Shown piece by piece: positions 1-10,872 of a DNA stretch of 64,000 nucleotides. Positions within the stretch are counted from its first letter, which is position 1, and each line of letters begins with the position of its first letter. A model generated the notes under the pieces. That model saw only the letters and a program-made list of their open reading frames with translations, searched no databases and was not told where the DNA came from. Position numbers and translations under genes: made by a program. The stretch is from Rhipicephalus microplus (lineage: Eukaryota > Arthropoda > Arachnida > Ixodida > Ixodidae): NCBI RefSeq assembly GCF_043290135.1, contig NC_134702.1, forward strand, positions 188,822,491 through 188,886,490, in the 5' to 3' direction.

Positions 1-256
1 ATTCACGAGTTTCTTGGTGCTCATCAGCTTGTTATAACAATAAAATAATCAATTAGTTGAAATAAACAAAATCATCTCGTCATTGCTGCGTGATACAGTT
101 TTTTCATCATTGAGGAAAGCCGCTTATTTCTATGTTCAAAGAAAATGGCAGCGCTGTTCGATGAAATGTATTTCATGATATGCGCACCGGTAACTCGTGG
201 TGCCGTAGTATTACAACAGGCAATAAAAAAAGATACTGCTAAAGTCGAGAGCGGTT

Positions 257-328
257 TGGAGGTGCCGGGGTGTGAACCTGGGACCTTTCACATGCAAAGC
301 GAGCACTCTACCACTGAGCTACACCCCC
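257..328 (-). tRNA. tRNA-Ala (UGC), diverged
   Basis: Cloverleaf with G3:U70 and anticodon UGC. The T-stem has an A51/C63 mismatch and the T-loop is TTCACAC. Position 25 is T (wobble with G10). Possibly a weak or pseudo-tRNA. Confidence 0.8.
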
Positions 329-602
329 GTTACATCTGGAGCACTCATTCACGAGTTTCTTGGTGCTCATAAGCTTGTTCTAACAATAAGATAATCAATT
401 AGTTGAAATAAACAAGATCATCTCGTCATTGCTGCGTGATACACTTTTTTCATCATTGAGGAAAGCCGCATATTTCTATAGTCAAAGAAAATGGCAGCGC
501 TGTTCGATGAAATGTATTTCATGATATGCGCACCGGTAACACGTGGTGCCGTAGTATTACAACAGGCAATAAAAAAAGATACCGCTAAAATCGAGAGCGA
601 TT

Positions 603-674
603 TGGAGGTGCCGGGGATTGAACCCGGGACTTCTCACATGCAAAGCGAGCGCTCTACCACTGAGCTACACCCCC
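603..674 (-). tRNA. tRNA-Ala (UGC), near consensus
   Basis: 72 nt. All stems pair, the T-loop is the conventional TTCAATC, G3:U70 is present and the anticodon is UGC. One of the best candidates for a functional gene in the window. Confidence 0.92.
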
Positions 675-751
675 GTTACATCCGGAGCACTCATTCACGA
701 ATTTCTTGGTGCTCATCAGCTTGTTCTAACAATAAAATAATCAATTAGTTG

Positions 752-915
752 TGTGATGACGTTTATTCGAGCCGAGAAGTCGCAACGAGGTCGCAACGGA
801 AAGTGGGCGTACGGCCAGTCTGGCAAAGGCGGCACAAAACTCTCGCGCAAGCAGAGCACGGGCTTTTTGTTGTCTTCCGAAGGCGCATACGCGTTGGGGC
901 GTATGCTCCACTACA
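752..915 (-). repeat. gypsy-1 3' LTR
   Basis: A 164-bp LTR with TGT...ACA termini, directly repeated at 5825-5988 with one visible difference. The adjoining internal sequence on the minus strand is a short G-rich stretch (CCCCGGGGGTAT) that could be the polypurine tract, though it is a weak match. Confidence 0.95.
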
Positions 916-950
916 ATACCCCCGGGGTGAAGGGTAGCCAACCTGGCGAC

Positions 951-3900
951 TCAGGGAGTAGGCACAATGAGGGGGTCGTAGTACGGCTTGAGACGGTCGA
1001 CGTGTACGGTCTCGCGTCCTCGACGGCGCAAATCTGGTGATTGTGTTAACGGCTCGATGATGTAATTCACCGGGGAGGTCGCGTGAATGACACGGTACGG
1101 ACCATGGTACCGGGCCAGAAGTTTAGAAGACAGGCCAGGAACGTGCGAGGGCACCCGAAGCCACACAAGGGAGCCAGCACAAAATTTAGGAGCTATGCGG
1201 TGAGCGTCGTCGTGTCGAGTCTTTTGTAGACCTTGAGCCTCACTTGTCAGAGACCGAGCCAACTGACGGCAGTCTTCAGCGTATCTGGCGACTTCCGAAA
1301 GCGGGGAGCACTCAGATGCATCAGGGCGGTACGGTAGTATAGTGTCGAGTGGATGGGAAGGTTCGCGGCCGTACAATAGAAAGAACGGGGAAAAACCGGT
1401 AGTCGCTTGCGTCGCGGTGTTATAAGCGAAGGTAACAAAGGGCAATACGGCGTCCCAGTTAGTGTGGTCGGAGGAGGTGTACATCCTCAGCATGTCGCCA
1501 AGTGTGCGGTTGAACCGCTCAGTAAGACCATTTGTCTGTGGATAGTATGCGGTAGATTTACGGTGGATAATGTTGCATTCAGCGAGGATAGCTTGGATGA
1601 CCTCCGACAGGAACACTCGACCCCTATCACTGAGTAATTCCCGCGGAGCACCATGGCGTAGAATGAAGCTGCGGAGAATGAAGAGTGCAACTTCGTGGGC
1701 GGTCGCTGCCGGTAGAGCTGCAGTCTCAGCGTAGCGTGTCAGATGGTCGACTCCGACAATAATCCACCGGTTTCCAGAGCTACGATATGGGAGGGGGCCA
1801 TAGAGGTCTATACCCACGCGGTCGAATGGGCGAGCCGGGCACGGGAGCGGCTGTAACATGCCAGTAAGGTGCCGCGGAGGTGTTTTGTTCTGTTGGCAAG
1901 TGGTGCAAGACTGAACGTATTTGTGCACAAAACGATACATTCCTCGCCAGTAATAGCGTTGGCGCAGCCTTTCGTAGGTTTTCAGGACACCTGCGTGAGC
2001 ACTTTGGGGATCTGCATGGAAATTCATGCAGATGTCAGAGCGCATATGAGTTGGGACAGCAAGGAGCCACTTCCGACCACCAGGCGTGTAGTTGCGGCGG
2101 TATAGAATGTTGTCACGTAAGGCAAAGTGGGCTGCTTTCCGGCGCAGCGCTCTCGTGGAAGGGACAGAAGACGGATCGGTAAGGTAGTCGACTAACAAGG
2201 CAAGGTATGGGTCTTTACGCTGCTCCGAAAGCATGTCAGTGCTGTCGAGTGGTGACAAGGTGGTAAAAGGGGGTGACAGAGAAGTCACATCTGGTGTTAA
2301 TGGCGATCGGGAAAGTGCATCGGCGTCCGCATGCTTGCGACCGGAACGATATACGACACGGATGTCGTATTCCTGCAATCGAAGTGCCCAACGGCCCAGA
2401 CGTCCGGACGGGTCTTTCAAGGAGGACAGCCAACATAGAGCGTGGTGGTCTGTGACCACGTCGAAAGGACGGCCGTAAAGGTACGGGCGAAACTTCGTAA
2501 GCGCCCAGATTATGGCCAAACACTCCTTCTCTGTCACGGAGTATTTCAATTCAGCCTTCTTAAGAGCGCGACTTGCATAAGCGACTACGTATTCGGTTTG
2601 GGTGCCTTTCCGTTGTGCCAAAACTGCGCCAAGACTAACGCCGCTTGCATCAGTGTGAACTTCTGTGGCAGCAGTGGGGTCGTAGTGGCGAAGAATAGGT
2701 GGCGAGGTCAGCAGGCGGCGCAGCTGGTGAAATGCGTCGTCACATGCAGGAGACCATGCAGATATACCTTTGCTGTTGGAAAGCAGACTAGTCAGAGGTG
2801 CAATGATGGACGCGAAGTTGCGCACGAAGCGACGAAAGTAAGAGCAAAGAGCAACGAAACTTAGGGCTTTCAGTGATGTGGGCATTGGAAAGTCAGCGAC
2901 AGCTCGAAGCTTATCGGGGTCCGGAAGAACACCGTCTCTTGTGATGACGTGTCCCAAGATGGTTAGTTTTCGGGCTGCGAAGTGGCACTTCTTGGTGTTA
3001 AGTTGTAGGCCTGCAGAAGCTAGGCACGTCAGAATCTCGTGGAGACGACGAAGATGTGTCGGGAAATCAGCTGAAAAGACTACGATGTCATCTAGGTAAC
3101 ACAAGCAAGTTTTCCACTTGTGGGCCCGCAATATGGTATCTATCATGCGTTCAAACGTCGCAGGCGCGTTGCAGAGCCCAAATGGCATGACTTTGAACTC
3201 ATACAGGCCATCCGGCGTTACAAAGGCTGTTTTAGGGCGATCACATTCAGCCATTGGCACCTGCCAATACCCAGAACGCAGATCCAAGGATGTGAAGTAC
3301 TCGGCGCCTTGTAAACAGTCAAGAGCATCGTCTATTCGTGGTAGCGGGTAGACGTCTTTTTTTGTAATCTTGTTTAAGCGGCGATAGTCCACGCAAAATC
3401 GAACGATGCCATCTTTTTTCTTTACCAGAACCACGGGTGACGACCAAGCGCTTTGAGAAGGCTGTATGACTCCATGTTTAAGCATGTCATCTACTTGCTC
3501 CGTAATGACGCGGCGCTCTTCGGCAGAAACGCGGTAAGGACGCTGTCGCAGAGGTGAATGTGAGCCGGTGTCAATAGTATGAGTGACAGTCGTAGTGCGG
3601 CCCAAAGCAGGTTTCTGAAAGTCGAAAGAAGAGCGAAACTTGTTAAGGAGAGCAACAAGTTGGCTGCGATGCGAGGGGGGAAGGTCTGCGTCAATAGCAT
3701 TGTCGAAGGCTGGTGAGCTTGATGGCTCAGACGCCTGAGTGATTGCGGCAATCTGACATGGCGTTTCGTCGGGAAGAATAATATCATTGATATGGTCGAC
3801 AGGTTGCACATATCCTAACGTTTCACCACGAAGCAAGCCAACGGGGTAGTTGCAGTGGTTGGTAACCAGCATTACGGTTAAACCAGACGCAATCGTAAGA

Positions 3901-4496
3901 ACGGCAAATGGGAGCACAATGCCCTTGCGTTCAGTAAAAACAGGGGATGGCGTAAACACCACCGTGGCGTCAGGTTGCGCCACACATGAAAGGCTAATAG
4001 GGACTGAAGCTTCCGGAGGCAAGGTGATGTCGTCGTCAGCAATGAGTTTGCAGAGCAGTGGTGAATGGTCGGGTGGTGGAAATTCACAACTTGGCACTAG
4101 GGACACTTCCGCACGGCAACAATCGATGATAGCTTCATGACCTGATAAGAAATCCCAACCCAGGATGAGGTCATGAGAGCAAGATGGTAGTACAAAAAAT
4201 TGGACGATGTACAAAACGTCTTGGATGATGACGCGCGCCGTACACACAGACGAGGGCTGAATGCGTTGCGCGCTAGCCGTGGACAGCACGATGCCACAGA
4301 GAGATGTGGTCACTTTCTTCAGTTTGCGACAAAATTTTGCGTTCGTCACAGAAACGGCAGCCCCAGTATCAATTAACGCTTGTGTGGCGACTCCCTCAAC
4401 ATTGACATCAACAACATTTCGCGGCGAAAATGGAGGCCTTGATAATTGCGCAGAAGTTGCAGTTCTTGCCTCTGGAACTGCACTGATTAGTTTCCC
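951..4496 (-). CDS. gypsy-1 pol (protease, RT, RNase H, integrase)
   Basis: Pol polyprotein of about 1180 codons, open from the gag-pol overlap at 4496 to the stop at 951. Domains in order: an aspartic protease with DTGA at 4359-4370, which lies upstream of the first internal ATG; RT with YLDD near 3087-3098; RNase H with the TDAS motif; an integrase zinc finger of the HHCC type; an integrase core ([14 protein letters not shown], then [11 protein letters not shown] with the catalytic Glu); and a C-terminal GPY-like module (HGPYRV). There is no start codon at its beginning. It lies in the -1 frame relative to gag, so it is expected as a Gag-Pol fusion made by frameshifting at 4490-4496. No internal stop is seen, so pol looks intact. 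Its homologue is in gypsy-2. Confidence 0.93.
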   Translation of the reverse strand, partial: GKLISAVPEARTATSAQLSRPPFSPRNVVDVNVEGVATQALIDTGAAVSVTNAKFCRKLKKVTTSLCGIVLSTASAQRIQPSSVCTARVIIQDVLYIVQFFVLPSCSHDLILGWDFLSGHEAIIDCCRAEVSLVPSCEFPPPDHSPLLCKLIADDDITLPPEASVPISLSCVAQPDATVVFTPSPVFTERKGIVLPFAVLTIASGLTVMLVTNHCNYPVGLLRGETLGYVQPVDHINDIILPDETPCQIAAITQASEPSSSPAFDNAIDADLPPSHRSQLVALLNKFRSSFDFQKPALGRTTTVTHTIDTGSHSPLRQRPYRVSAEERRVITEQVDDMLKHGVIQPSQSAWSSPVVLVKKKDGIVRFCVDYRRLNKITKKDVYPLPRIDDALDCLQGAEYFTSLDLRSGYWQVPMAECDRPKTAFVTPDGLYEFKVMPFGLCNAPATFERMIDTILRAHKWKTCLCYLDDIVVFSADFPTHLRRLHEILTCLASAGLQLNTKKCHFAARKLTILGHVITRDGVLPDPDKLRAVADFPMPTSLKALSFVALCSYFRRFVRNFASIIAPLTSLLSNSKGISAWSPACDDAFHQLRRLLTSPPILRHYDPTAATEVHTDASGVSLGAVLAQRKGTQTEYVVAYASRALKKAELKYSVTEKECLAIIWALTKFRPYLYGRPFDVVTDHHALCWLSSLKDPSGRLGRWALRLQEYDIRVVYRSGRKHADADALSRSPLTPDVTSLSPPFTTLSPLDSTDMLSEQRKDPYLALLVDYLTDPSSVPSTRALRRKAAHFALRDNILYRRNYTPGGRKWLLAVPTHMRSDICMNFHADPQSAHAGVLKTYERLRQRYYWRGMYRFVHKYVQSCTTCQQNKTPPRHLTGMLQPLPCPARPFDRVGIDLYGPLPYRSSGNRWIIVGVDHLTRYAETAALPAATAHEVALFILRSFILRHGAPRELLSDRGRVFLSEVIQAILAECNIIHRKSTAYYPQTNGLTERFNRTLGDMLRMYTSSDHTNWDAVLPFVTFAYNTATQATTGFSPFFLLYGREPSHPLDTILPYRPDASECSPLSEVARYAEDCRQLARSLTSEAQGLQKTRHDDAHRIAPKFCAGSLVWLRVPSHVPGLSSKLLARYHGPYRVIHATSPVNYIIEPLTQSPDLRRRGRETVHVDRLKPYYDPLIVPTP

Positions 4497-5746
4497 CCCT
4501 CAGGAGGTGGTCTACGACGCATAGGAGATGGCGATCGGTGACGAGGAGATGGGAAACGAGAAGCCGATGGGCGACGATCCGAGTCAGAGTGCCTCTGTTC
4601 GTATGCAGACGTGGTCGCCTGCTGCGACTCATAGGTAGGAGTTCCAAAGGAGGCGTACGCAGGTGTGGGACGGCGGCGGCAGTAGCGTGCAATGTGTCCA
4701 GCGATGCCACACGCGAAGCAGATAGGACGGTTGTCATGGGTGCGCCACTCATTAGATGGACGGAAAAAGCGAGATGAGGGCCTGTAAACCGGAGGCGCTG
4801 CCGGAGGAGGTGGAGCCGATAAGGATACTGGATGCGGTGGGGGTCGCGCAACCACAGCTGCGTAGCTGAGAGGTGAAGATGGTGCAGGTGGTGCGTAGCT
4901 GACAGCTGAGAGATTAGATGCCGCTCAAGTGCATGCGTAAGGGGCCTGCACTGTAGGTAGGACATCGCAAATTTCAGTGCGTATGGCCTGCTGCAGTGTC
5001 GAAGGCAGACTTGCGGTGGGCGCGTCGCTATGCGGCAGCAGGGAAAGCTGTCGGGCGACTTCCTCCCTGATGAAGTCTTTGATCTGGTTGGACAGACTTT
5101 CTTGGCGAACGTTGACATTTGCGAGTGCGACAGCCGAGATCGAATCTGGTGGTGAGACACTCTGTCGGGCGATGGAACGCTGACGGCGTAATTCATCGAA
5201 GCTCTGGCACAGGCTTACGAGAATCGCCACCGAGGTCGGGCTTTTCGCTAGCAACATCTGGAATGCGCCATCCTCAATACCCTTGAGAATCTGCCGAATT
5301 TTCTCTTCTTCGGGCATAGATGGGTTAACACGCCTGCAGAGGTCGAGCACATCCTCAATGTAACTCGTAAACGTTTCGCCAGGCTGCTGGGCTCTGTGGC
5401 GCAGACGCTGGTCAGCGCGGAGCTTGCGTACCTCTGGTCGGCCGAACGCTTCTGTTACGAGGGTCTTAAAGGAGGACCAGTTGGCGATGGCGGTTTCGCG
5501 GTTGGTAAACCAAAGCTTAGCTACGTCTGCCAAGTAAAATATAACGCAAGCGAGTTTAGAGTCGTCGTCCCACTTGTTGCTGACGCTTACGCGTTCGTAC
5601 AAGGACAGCCAGTCTTCGACGTCTTGCTCACCACTTCCGCTGAAGTTTGGTGGGTCCCGCTGGCGAGTAGCGCCGGGGCAGGTAGACGGGGCAGCCGATG
5701 GTGCTGGCTGGGCTAGGACGGGCTGGTTGGCAACTGCGTCAGTCAT
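4487..5746 (-). pseudogene. gypsy-1 gag, one in-frame stop
   Basis: Gag of 419 codons plus stop. The start was set at the ATG 5744-5746 (MTDAVANQ); the frame is open a little further upstream but only through a TTG. The N-terminal half has the retrotransposon Gag fold signature (FSGSGEQDVEDWLSLYE, then LWFTNRE and RQILKGIEDGAF). The C-terminal part is Pro/Arg-rich with one CCHC knuckle (CFACGIAGHIARYC). An in-frame TGA at 4925-4927 separates the two halves. Everything after it stays in frame down to the TAA at 4487-4489. Either this copy is defective in Gag or the stop is a base error; a single transition would explain it. Confidence 0.88.
4490..4496 (-). promoter_or_regulatory. -1 ribosomal frameshift site (gag-pol)
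   Basis: The minus strand reads GGGAAAC directly before the gag stop TAA (4487-4489). In the gag frame this is G GGA AAC, a perfect X XXY YYZ heptamer. Slipping back one base enters the pol frame exactly, as GGG AAA CTA. GGGAAAC is a known retroviral slippery heptamer. No downstream pseudoknot was modelled. The equivalent place in gypsy-2 (46205-46211) reads GGAAAAC. Confidence 0.85.
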
Positions 5747-5804
5747 GTTTGGCGGTAGTCTTTCAGGCAACTTGCGAGAGCGGAGCTCCAGGTCTTCTTG
5801 GGGA

Positions 5805-5822
5805 TCTCAGCAGCCTCCACCA
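5805..5822 (-). other. gypsy-1 primer binding site
   Basis: Two bases inside the 5' LTR the minus strand reads TGGTGGAGGCTGCTGAG, beginning with the TGG expected opposite a tRNA CCA end. The first nine bases are complementary to the CCA-tailed 3' end of the array tRNA-Ala (ACCTCCA plus CCA); the match then stops. The primer tRNA is therefore unassigned. Confidence 0.6.
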
Positions 5823-5824
5823 AA

Positions 5825-5988
5825 TGTGATGACGTTTATTCGAGCCGAGAAGTCGCAACGAGGTCGCAACGGAAAGTGGGCGTACGGCCAGTCTGGCAAA
5901 GGCGGCACAAAACTCTCGCGCAAGCAGAGCACGGGCTTTTTGTTGTCTTCCGAAGGCGCATACGCGTTGGTGCGTATGCTCCACTACA
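5825..5988 (-). repeat. gypsy-1 5' LTR
   Basis: A 164-bp copy of the LTR at 752-915. It is followed at 5989 by the second GTTG target duplication and then by the resumed array spacer. Confidence 0.95.
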
Positions 5989-6189
5989 GTTGAAATAAAC
6001 AAAATCATCTCGTCATTGTTGCGTGATACAGTTTTTTCATCATTGAGGAAAGCCGCATATTTCTATAGTCAAAGAAAATGGCAGCGCTGTTCGATGAAAT
6101 GTATTTCATGATATGCGCACCGGTAACACGTGGAGCCGTAGTATTACAACAGGCAATAAAAAAAGATACCGCTAATATCGAGAGCGGTT

Positions 6190-6261
6190 TGGAGGTGCCG
6201 GGGTGTGAACCCGGGACTTCTCACATGCAAAGCGAGTGCTCTACCACTGAGCTACACCCCC
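6190..6261 (-). tRNA. tRNA-Ala (UGC)
   Basis: 72 nt. T-loop TTCACAC, G26 replaced by A, all stems pair. Confidence 0.85.
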
Positions 6262-6544
6262 GTTACACCCGGAGCACTCAATCACTAGTTCACTAGTTTC
6301 TTGGTGCTCATCAGCTTGTTTTAACAATGAAATAATCAATTAGTTGAAATAAACAAAATCATCTCGTCATTGCTGCCTCATACAGTGTTTTCATCATTGA
6401 GGAAAGCCGCATATTTCTTTAGTCAAAGAAAATGGCAGCGCTGTTCGATGAAATGTAGTTCATGATATGCGCACCGGTAACACGTGGTGCCGTAGTATTA
6501 CAACAGGCAATAAAAAAAAGATACCGCTAAAGTCGAGAGCGGTT

Positions 6545-6616
6545 TGGAGGTGCCGGGGTGTGAACCCGGGACTTCTCACATGCAAAGCGAGCACTCTACC
6601 ACTGAGCTACACCCCC
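6545..6616 (-). tRNA. tRNA-Ala (UGC)
   Basis: 72 nt. T-loop TTCACAC, position 25 is T. Its terminator run is eight T's, one longer than usual. Confidence 0.85.
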
Positions 6617-6890
6617 GTTACATCTGGAGCACTCATTCACTAGTTTCTTGGTGCTCATCAGCTTGTTATAACAATAAAATAATCAATTAGTTGAAATAAA
6701 CAAAATCATCTCGTCATTGCTGCGTGATACAGTTTTTTCATCATTGAGGAAAGCCGCATATTTCAATGTTCAAAGAAAATGGCAGCGCTGTTCGATGAAA
6801 TGTATTTCATGATATGCGCACCGGTAACTCGTGGTGCCGTAGTATTACAACAGGCAATAAAAAAAGATACCGCTAAAGTCGAGAGCGGTT

Positions 6891-6962
6891 TGGAGGTGCC
6901 GGGGTGTGAACCTGGGACTTCTCACATGCAAAGCGAGCACTCTACCACTGAGCTACACCCCC
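6891..6962 (-). tRNA. tRNA-Ala (UGC), T-stem mismatch
   Basis: Like the unit at 257-328: A51/C63 mismatch in the T-stem, T-loop TTCACAC, position 25 is T. Confidence 0.8.
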
Positions 6963-7236
6963 GTTACATCTGGAGCACTCATTCACGAGTTTCTTGGTGC
7001 TCATAAGCTTGTTCTAACTATAAAATAATCAATTAGTTGAAATAAACAAAATCTTCTCGTCATTGCTGCGTGATACAGTTTTTTCATCATTGAGAAAAGC
7101 CGCATATTTCTATAGTCAAAGAAAATGGCAGCGCTGTTCGATGTAATGTATTTCATGATATGCGCACCGGTAAATCGTAGTGCCGTAGTATTACAACAGG
7201 CAATAAAAAAAGATACCGCTAAAATTGAGAGCGCTT

Positions 7237-7306
7237 TGGAGGTGCCGGGTATTGAACCCGGGACTTCTCACATGCAAAGCGAGCGCTCTACCACTAAGCT
7301 ACACCC
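7237..7306 (-). tRNA. tRNA-Ala (UGC), 5' end rebuilt by LINE-A
   Basis: Nucleotides 3-72 of the tRNA follow the LINE-A poly(A) directly, so positions 1-2 are now A instead of G and cannot pair with C71-C72. C13 is T. T-loop TTCAATA. Anticodon UGC and U70 are kept. Confidence 0.8.
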
Positions 7307-7416
7307 TTTTTTTTCTTTATTTCCGGTAAACTTCACAAACGGGTTACTAAGATATATTACAATTCACTACATACAATACAAAAAAAACTTAAAACTTAAC
7401 TATAACACATCGCATC

Positions 7417-10400
7417 CTAGAATTCCTTCATGGTCAGTAGGGCTTCTACCCTTTCTACCCACAAAGGTACACATTCGTCTGTTCTTACTACCTCAAGAAA
7501 TCTTGAGATGCTTTCCTTAAAATACTCTCTTGCTGGTCTTCTGTCTGGGTCACAATGAAATCCAGCCATTCTAGAGCGCCATATACTGTGCAAGGCAGTC
7601 ATCATGAGAAAATCGAAGGGTAATCCATCCTCGTTCTCTATTGCCAAATACCTGATACCATGAGGGTCTAACGGAAACTCTTTTTTGATTGTCCTTTGTA
7701 ATACGTCCCAAAAATAAACTCCTTCCCAACAGTGCAGGAAAACATGGTCAATAGTTTCCGGTTTCTTACAGATTAGACAGTGAGATCCCCAAGGCATATA
7801 AAACCCACGCTCCTCTAGGAAGGTTCTTACAGGAAGTGTTCCAGTGTGTAATTTGAAAAAGAACGTTTTCGCGCTTGGAGCTGCTGGCATTTTTTTTACT
7901 CGTTTAAGTACGTTCTGACCCTTGCGTGCTGTATATAGCGCTCTGTACAGTGGGACGGGAAGCATCGTGTCACATAAATCTTTGTACAGTTTTTTCTTTC
8001 CAACAGACCACAGGTAGTCAGTTGAAAAGCGAACACACAAAAACCGCACGCTGGCCACTACTTCCTTCATGTATCCTTGCACAGCCCCTGGGGTAACATG
8101 GGTGCTCACAACAAACTCGGGCAACAGTCTACTTAGTCTTGTTTGACACACTGTTAGTAGGAAAGGATCTCTTGTCTCACGAAAAAAGAAAAACCTATTT
8201 ACTAACTGCTTGAAAAACAGATGTCCTAGCCCAAGGCCTCCACACTTCACCCGTCTAAACGAATTCGTGCGACTGCACCTTTCCCAGTTAGACCCCCACA
8301 CAAATATTGCAAACACCCGATGTAATTTTTGCACATTGACCCGGGAACAGTACAGCACTTGCATCACATACCACAGCTTAGACACAAAAAACCAGTTGCA
8401 TGCAGTAGCCCTAGCAAACATGGACAGATAAGTTGCATTCCATCTATTCGCTTTTTCTTTAATTTCTTTCGTTTGCTGTGTCCAATAATCGTCAGTACTT
8501 TTGTATGACTCGAGCGGTACTCCAAGATATTTAACTGGCGTTCTTGTCCATTTAATGGCTGCGAAAAATTCTGGTGTTGAAGGCCAATATCCATGCCAGA
8601 AGCCGAGGCATTTACCCCAGTTTATGTGGCTTCCTGTAACCTCGGCGAAATATTTAGAAACTCTGATTGATTCTTCAATACCGACATAGGTAGTGCTACA
8701 AATCGCAACATCATCAGCGTATGCGAGTAGTTTGACTTCTGAAGATTGTACTCTAAACCCATTAATGATGTCATTCTGCAATATCGACTGACATAAAGTT
8801 TCAATATAGATGCAAAACAAAAGTGGACTAACAGGGCAACCTTGACGCACTGAGCGCTCGATTCTTATGGGGGGGCCCAATGTCTTGTTGATAATTAGTC
8901 TCGTACTACCGTTCCGATATGCCATGGCTACTCCGTCAATAATTATCTTACCAACATTAATGTGCTTCAATACTGCAAACAAAAGAGCGTGGGAAACGCA
9001 ATCAAACGCTTTCTCCAGATCCAGCTGGAGTATGGCCACACGAGCATGACAGGTGTCAACACATTCGAGCACGAATCGCATTTTATGGACGTTTGTAATT
9101 ATGGACCGACCTTTTATTCCACACGTTTGGTGTGGACCGACGATATCTTTTATTACTGACTGAAGTCTGGCCGCCAAAATTTTCATTAATATTTTGTAGT
9201 CTACGTTTGTCAGTGCGATTGGCCTGTACGCTGTGACGTGCCTGAGCTTTTCAACTTCGTCTGTTTTCGGAATCAGAACGGTACGCGATTCACCAAAGGA
9301 TGGTGGTAATTTCTTTTCCTCATATGCCCCATTAAAAACGCCCGCAAGTATTGAAGACAATTCGCTTTTAAAACATTTGTACCACTTGGCACAAAGACCA
9401 TCTGGTCCTGGAGATTTTCCAGGATTTAACTTATCAATCGCCCGTTCAACTTCAGATGCAGAGATAGATAATTCCAAAGTGTTTTTCACTTCCTCACTCA
9501 ATTGCGGCATGCGTCCTAAATATTCGTCTTTAAATCTTTCTAGGTTTGCCTGTCTACACGCAAAAAGGTTTTCAAAATGACTTGAAAATACGGATAAAGT
9601 GCTGTCCATATCAGTTACTTTGTGACCATCCTTCTCTATTTTTTCGATATGAGTCCGTCGAGCGTTCGTTTTCTCCACCCCTAACGCTCTTTTGGTTGGC
9701 GTCTCTCCAGCCGCTAAAGCCTCAGCCCTAGCACGGACGAGTGCACCGCGGTAGCGTTCCTCGTCATGCAGTGCAAGTTTCTGCTTAATATTGCGTATGT
9801 CAATTTTATACTCTCCCGGTTGTTTGCACTCCAAGTCTATTAGTCTTTCCAAAGTCTTTCGGAGTACTTTTTCTTTCTTTTTCCTTTCATAACTGAATGC
9901 GCAAGAACGATCAATAGCTTTTATTTTTATTCGCTGCTTGAAATCTTCCCATTGTTCTGCAAGTTTAGCTCCATCATCCATTTTTATTTCATTGATGCAG
10001 TTCATAACCTTATCTAAGAAATATTCGTCAGTGATCAAAGTGGAATTCATCTTCCAAAGCTCCCATGAGAAAGTTCCACCTTGTGTTTTCTCTCCCATAT
10101 GACATTTAACTAAACAATAATCGCTAAAGTGTATTGGGTAAACAGCATATGTCTTGCAGTGGGCTATTAATTCAAGCGACACGTAAATGCGATCAAGGCG
10201 CGCATGGCTATTCCCCTGGAAATGTGTGAAACGCACCTCCCGCGTTCCCTCCATACAGCTGCCCACGTCTTCTAACTCGAATTGAGTAACTACGTTTGTT
10301 AGCGTCCTACTACTTTTATCGTAATTGGCGCGTCCATTTGCTCGATCTCGCCCATTGAGGACGCAGTTAAAATCACCAAGTAATACAGATTTCTTTTCCA

Positions 10401-10811
10401 AAGTGAAGTGCTGCTTTAGGCTTGAAAAAAAATTGATCTCTCCTCACAAATGGTTGGTGCATAAATACACACTATACGCCACTGACATACATTGAATACA
10501 AAATCACAGGAAACCAATCTACCAGATGGGCAAGCGAAGGTATCTTGCACTACCAGACCCGGTAACTTCTTAATGAACAAAACGCAGCCTGCAGACGTGC
10601 CTATTGCTTGACTTAAAATTGCGTGGTAACGCGCCGCAAACCTCAGCACCATGCCCCGGGTCTCCTCCTCACCGTCTACTTTTGTTTCTTGTACAGCTAG
10701 AACATCCAGATCCTGATCCACTAGTAGCCTGTAGACTTGGCTCTGTTTCCTCTTGGCGGCGAGACCTCGAACATTTAACGTTGCCACTCTAAGTTTCGGT
10801 GCAACAGCCAT
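7417..10811 (-). CDS. LINE-A ORF2 (endonuclease-RT), frameshifted at a T8 run
   Basis: ORF2 of about 1130 codons in two frames. Part one (10416-10811) starts MAVAPKLRVATLNVRG and covers the first half of the AP-like endonuclease (Asn in TLNVRG, Glu in VQETK). It runs into a stop just after eight T's at about 10425-10432. Homology continues in the -1 frame to 7417, with GDFNC, HARLDRIYVS, RT with AYADD, and a C-terminal Cys/His motif (CLICKKPETIDHVFLHC). The usual SDH of the endonuclease active site reads SDY here, so catalysis is probably lost, whereas LINE-D and LINE-B keep SDH. Protein function: nicking of the tRNA gene and target-primed reverse transcription in the nucleus. Confidence 0.85.
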
Positions 10812-10872
10812 GTCTACACAGTAAAGAAGTTAGCCCGGGGCATGGTGCTTACCTTTGGCGTCTAGCATAGAG

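Larger units (their letters stand above)
1..751 (-). repeat. tRNA-Ala tandem array, block 1 (2 units)
   Basis: Two units of about 346 bp, interrupted at 751/752 by gypsy-1. Each unit, read on the minus strand, consists of a spacer containing the motif AGCACCAAGAAACTCGT, then the tRNA, then a T-run about 25 nt past the tRNA 3' end. The tRNAs in this block are of the older, diverged type (T-loop TTCACAC or TTCAATC) rather than the TTCAAAC type of the core block. Confidence 0.95.
752..5988 (-). mobile_element. Ty3/gypsy-type LTR retrotransposon, gypsy-1
   Basis: A 5237-bp element bounded by 164-bp direct LTRs (752-915 and 5825-5988) that start TGT and end ACA. The LTRs differ at one visible position, G versus T in the GTTGG(G/T)GCG stretch. 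A 4-bp target duplication GTTG flanks it (748-751 and 5989-5992). It reads on the minus strand: 5' LTR, primer binding site, gag with a CCHC knuckle, then protease, RT, RNase H and integrase. No env-like ORF is present. It sits in a tRNA spacer, about 77 bp upstream of the tRNA 5' end at 674. The near-identical LTRs suggest recent insertion. Confidence 0.95.
5989..7306 (-). repeat. tRNA-Ala tandem array, block 2 (4 units)
   Basis: Continuation of the array after gypsy-1, ending where the poly(A) of LINE-A meets the fourth tRNA at 7306/7307. The tRNAs of this block are mostly of the TTCACAC T-loop type. Confidence 0.95.

Noticed and set aside
748..5992. Gypsy-1 as a tRNA-targeting element like yeast Ty3
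   Set aside because: Only one insertion, about 77 bp upstream of a tRNA, in sequence that is all tRNA array; gypsy-2 went into a LINE. No evidence of targeting.
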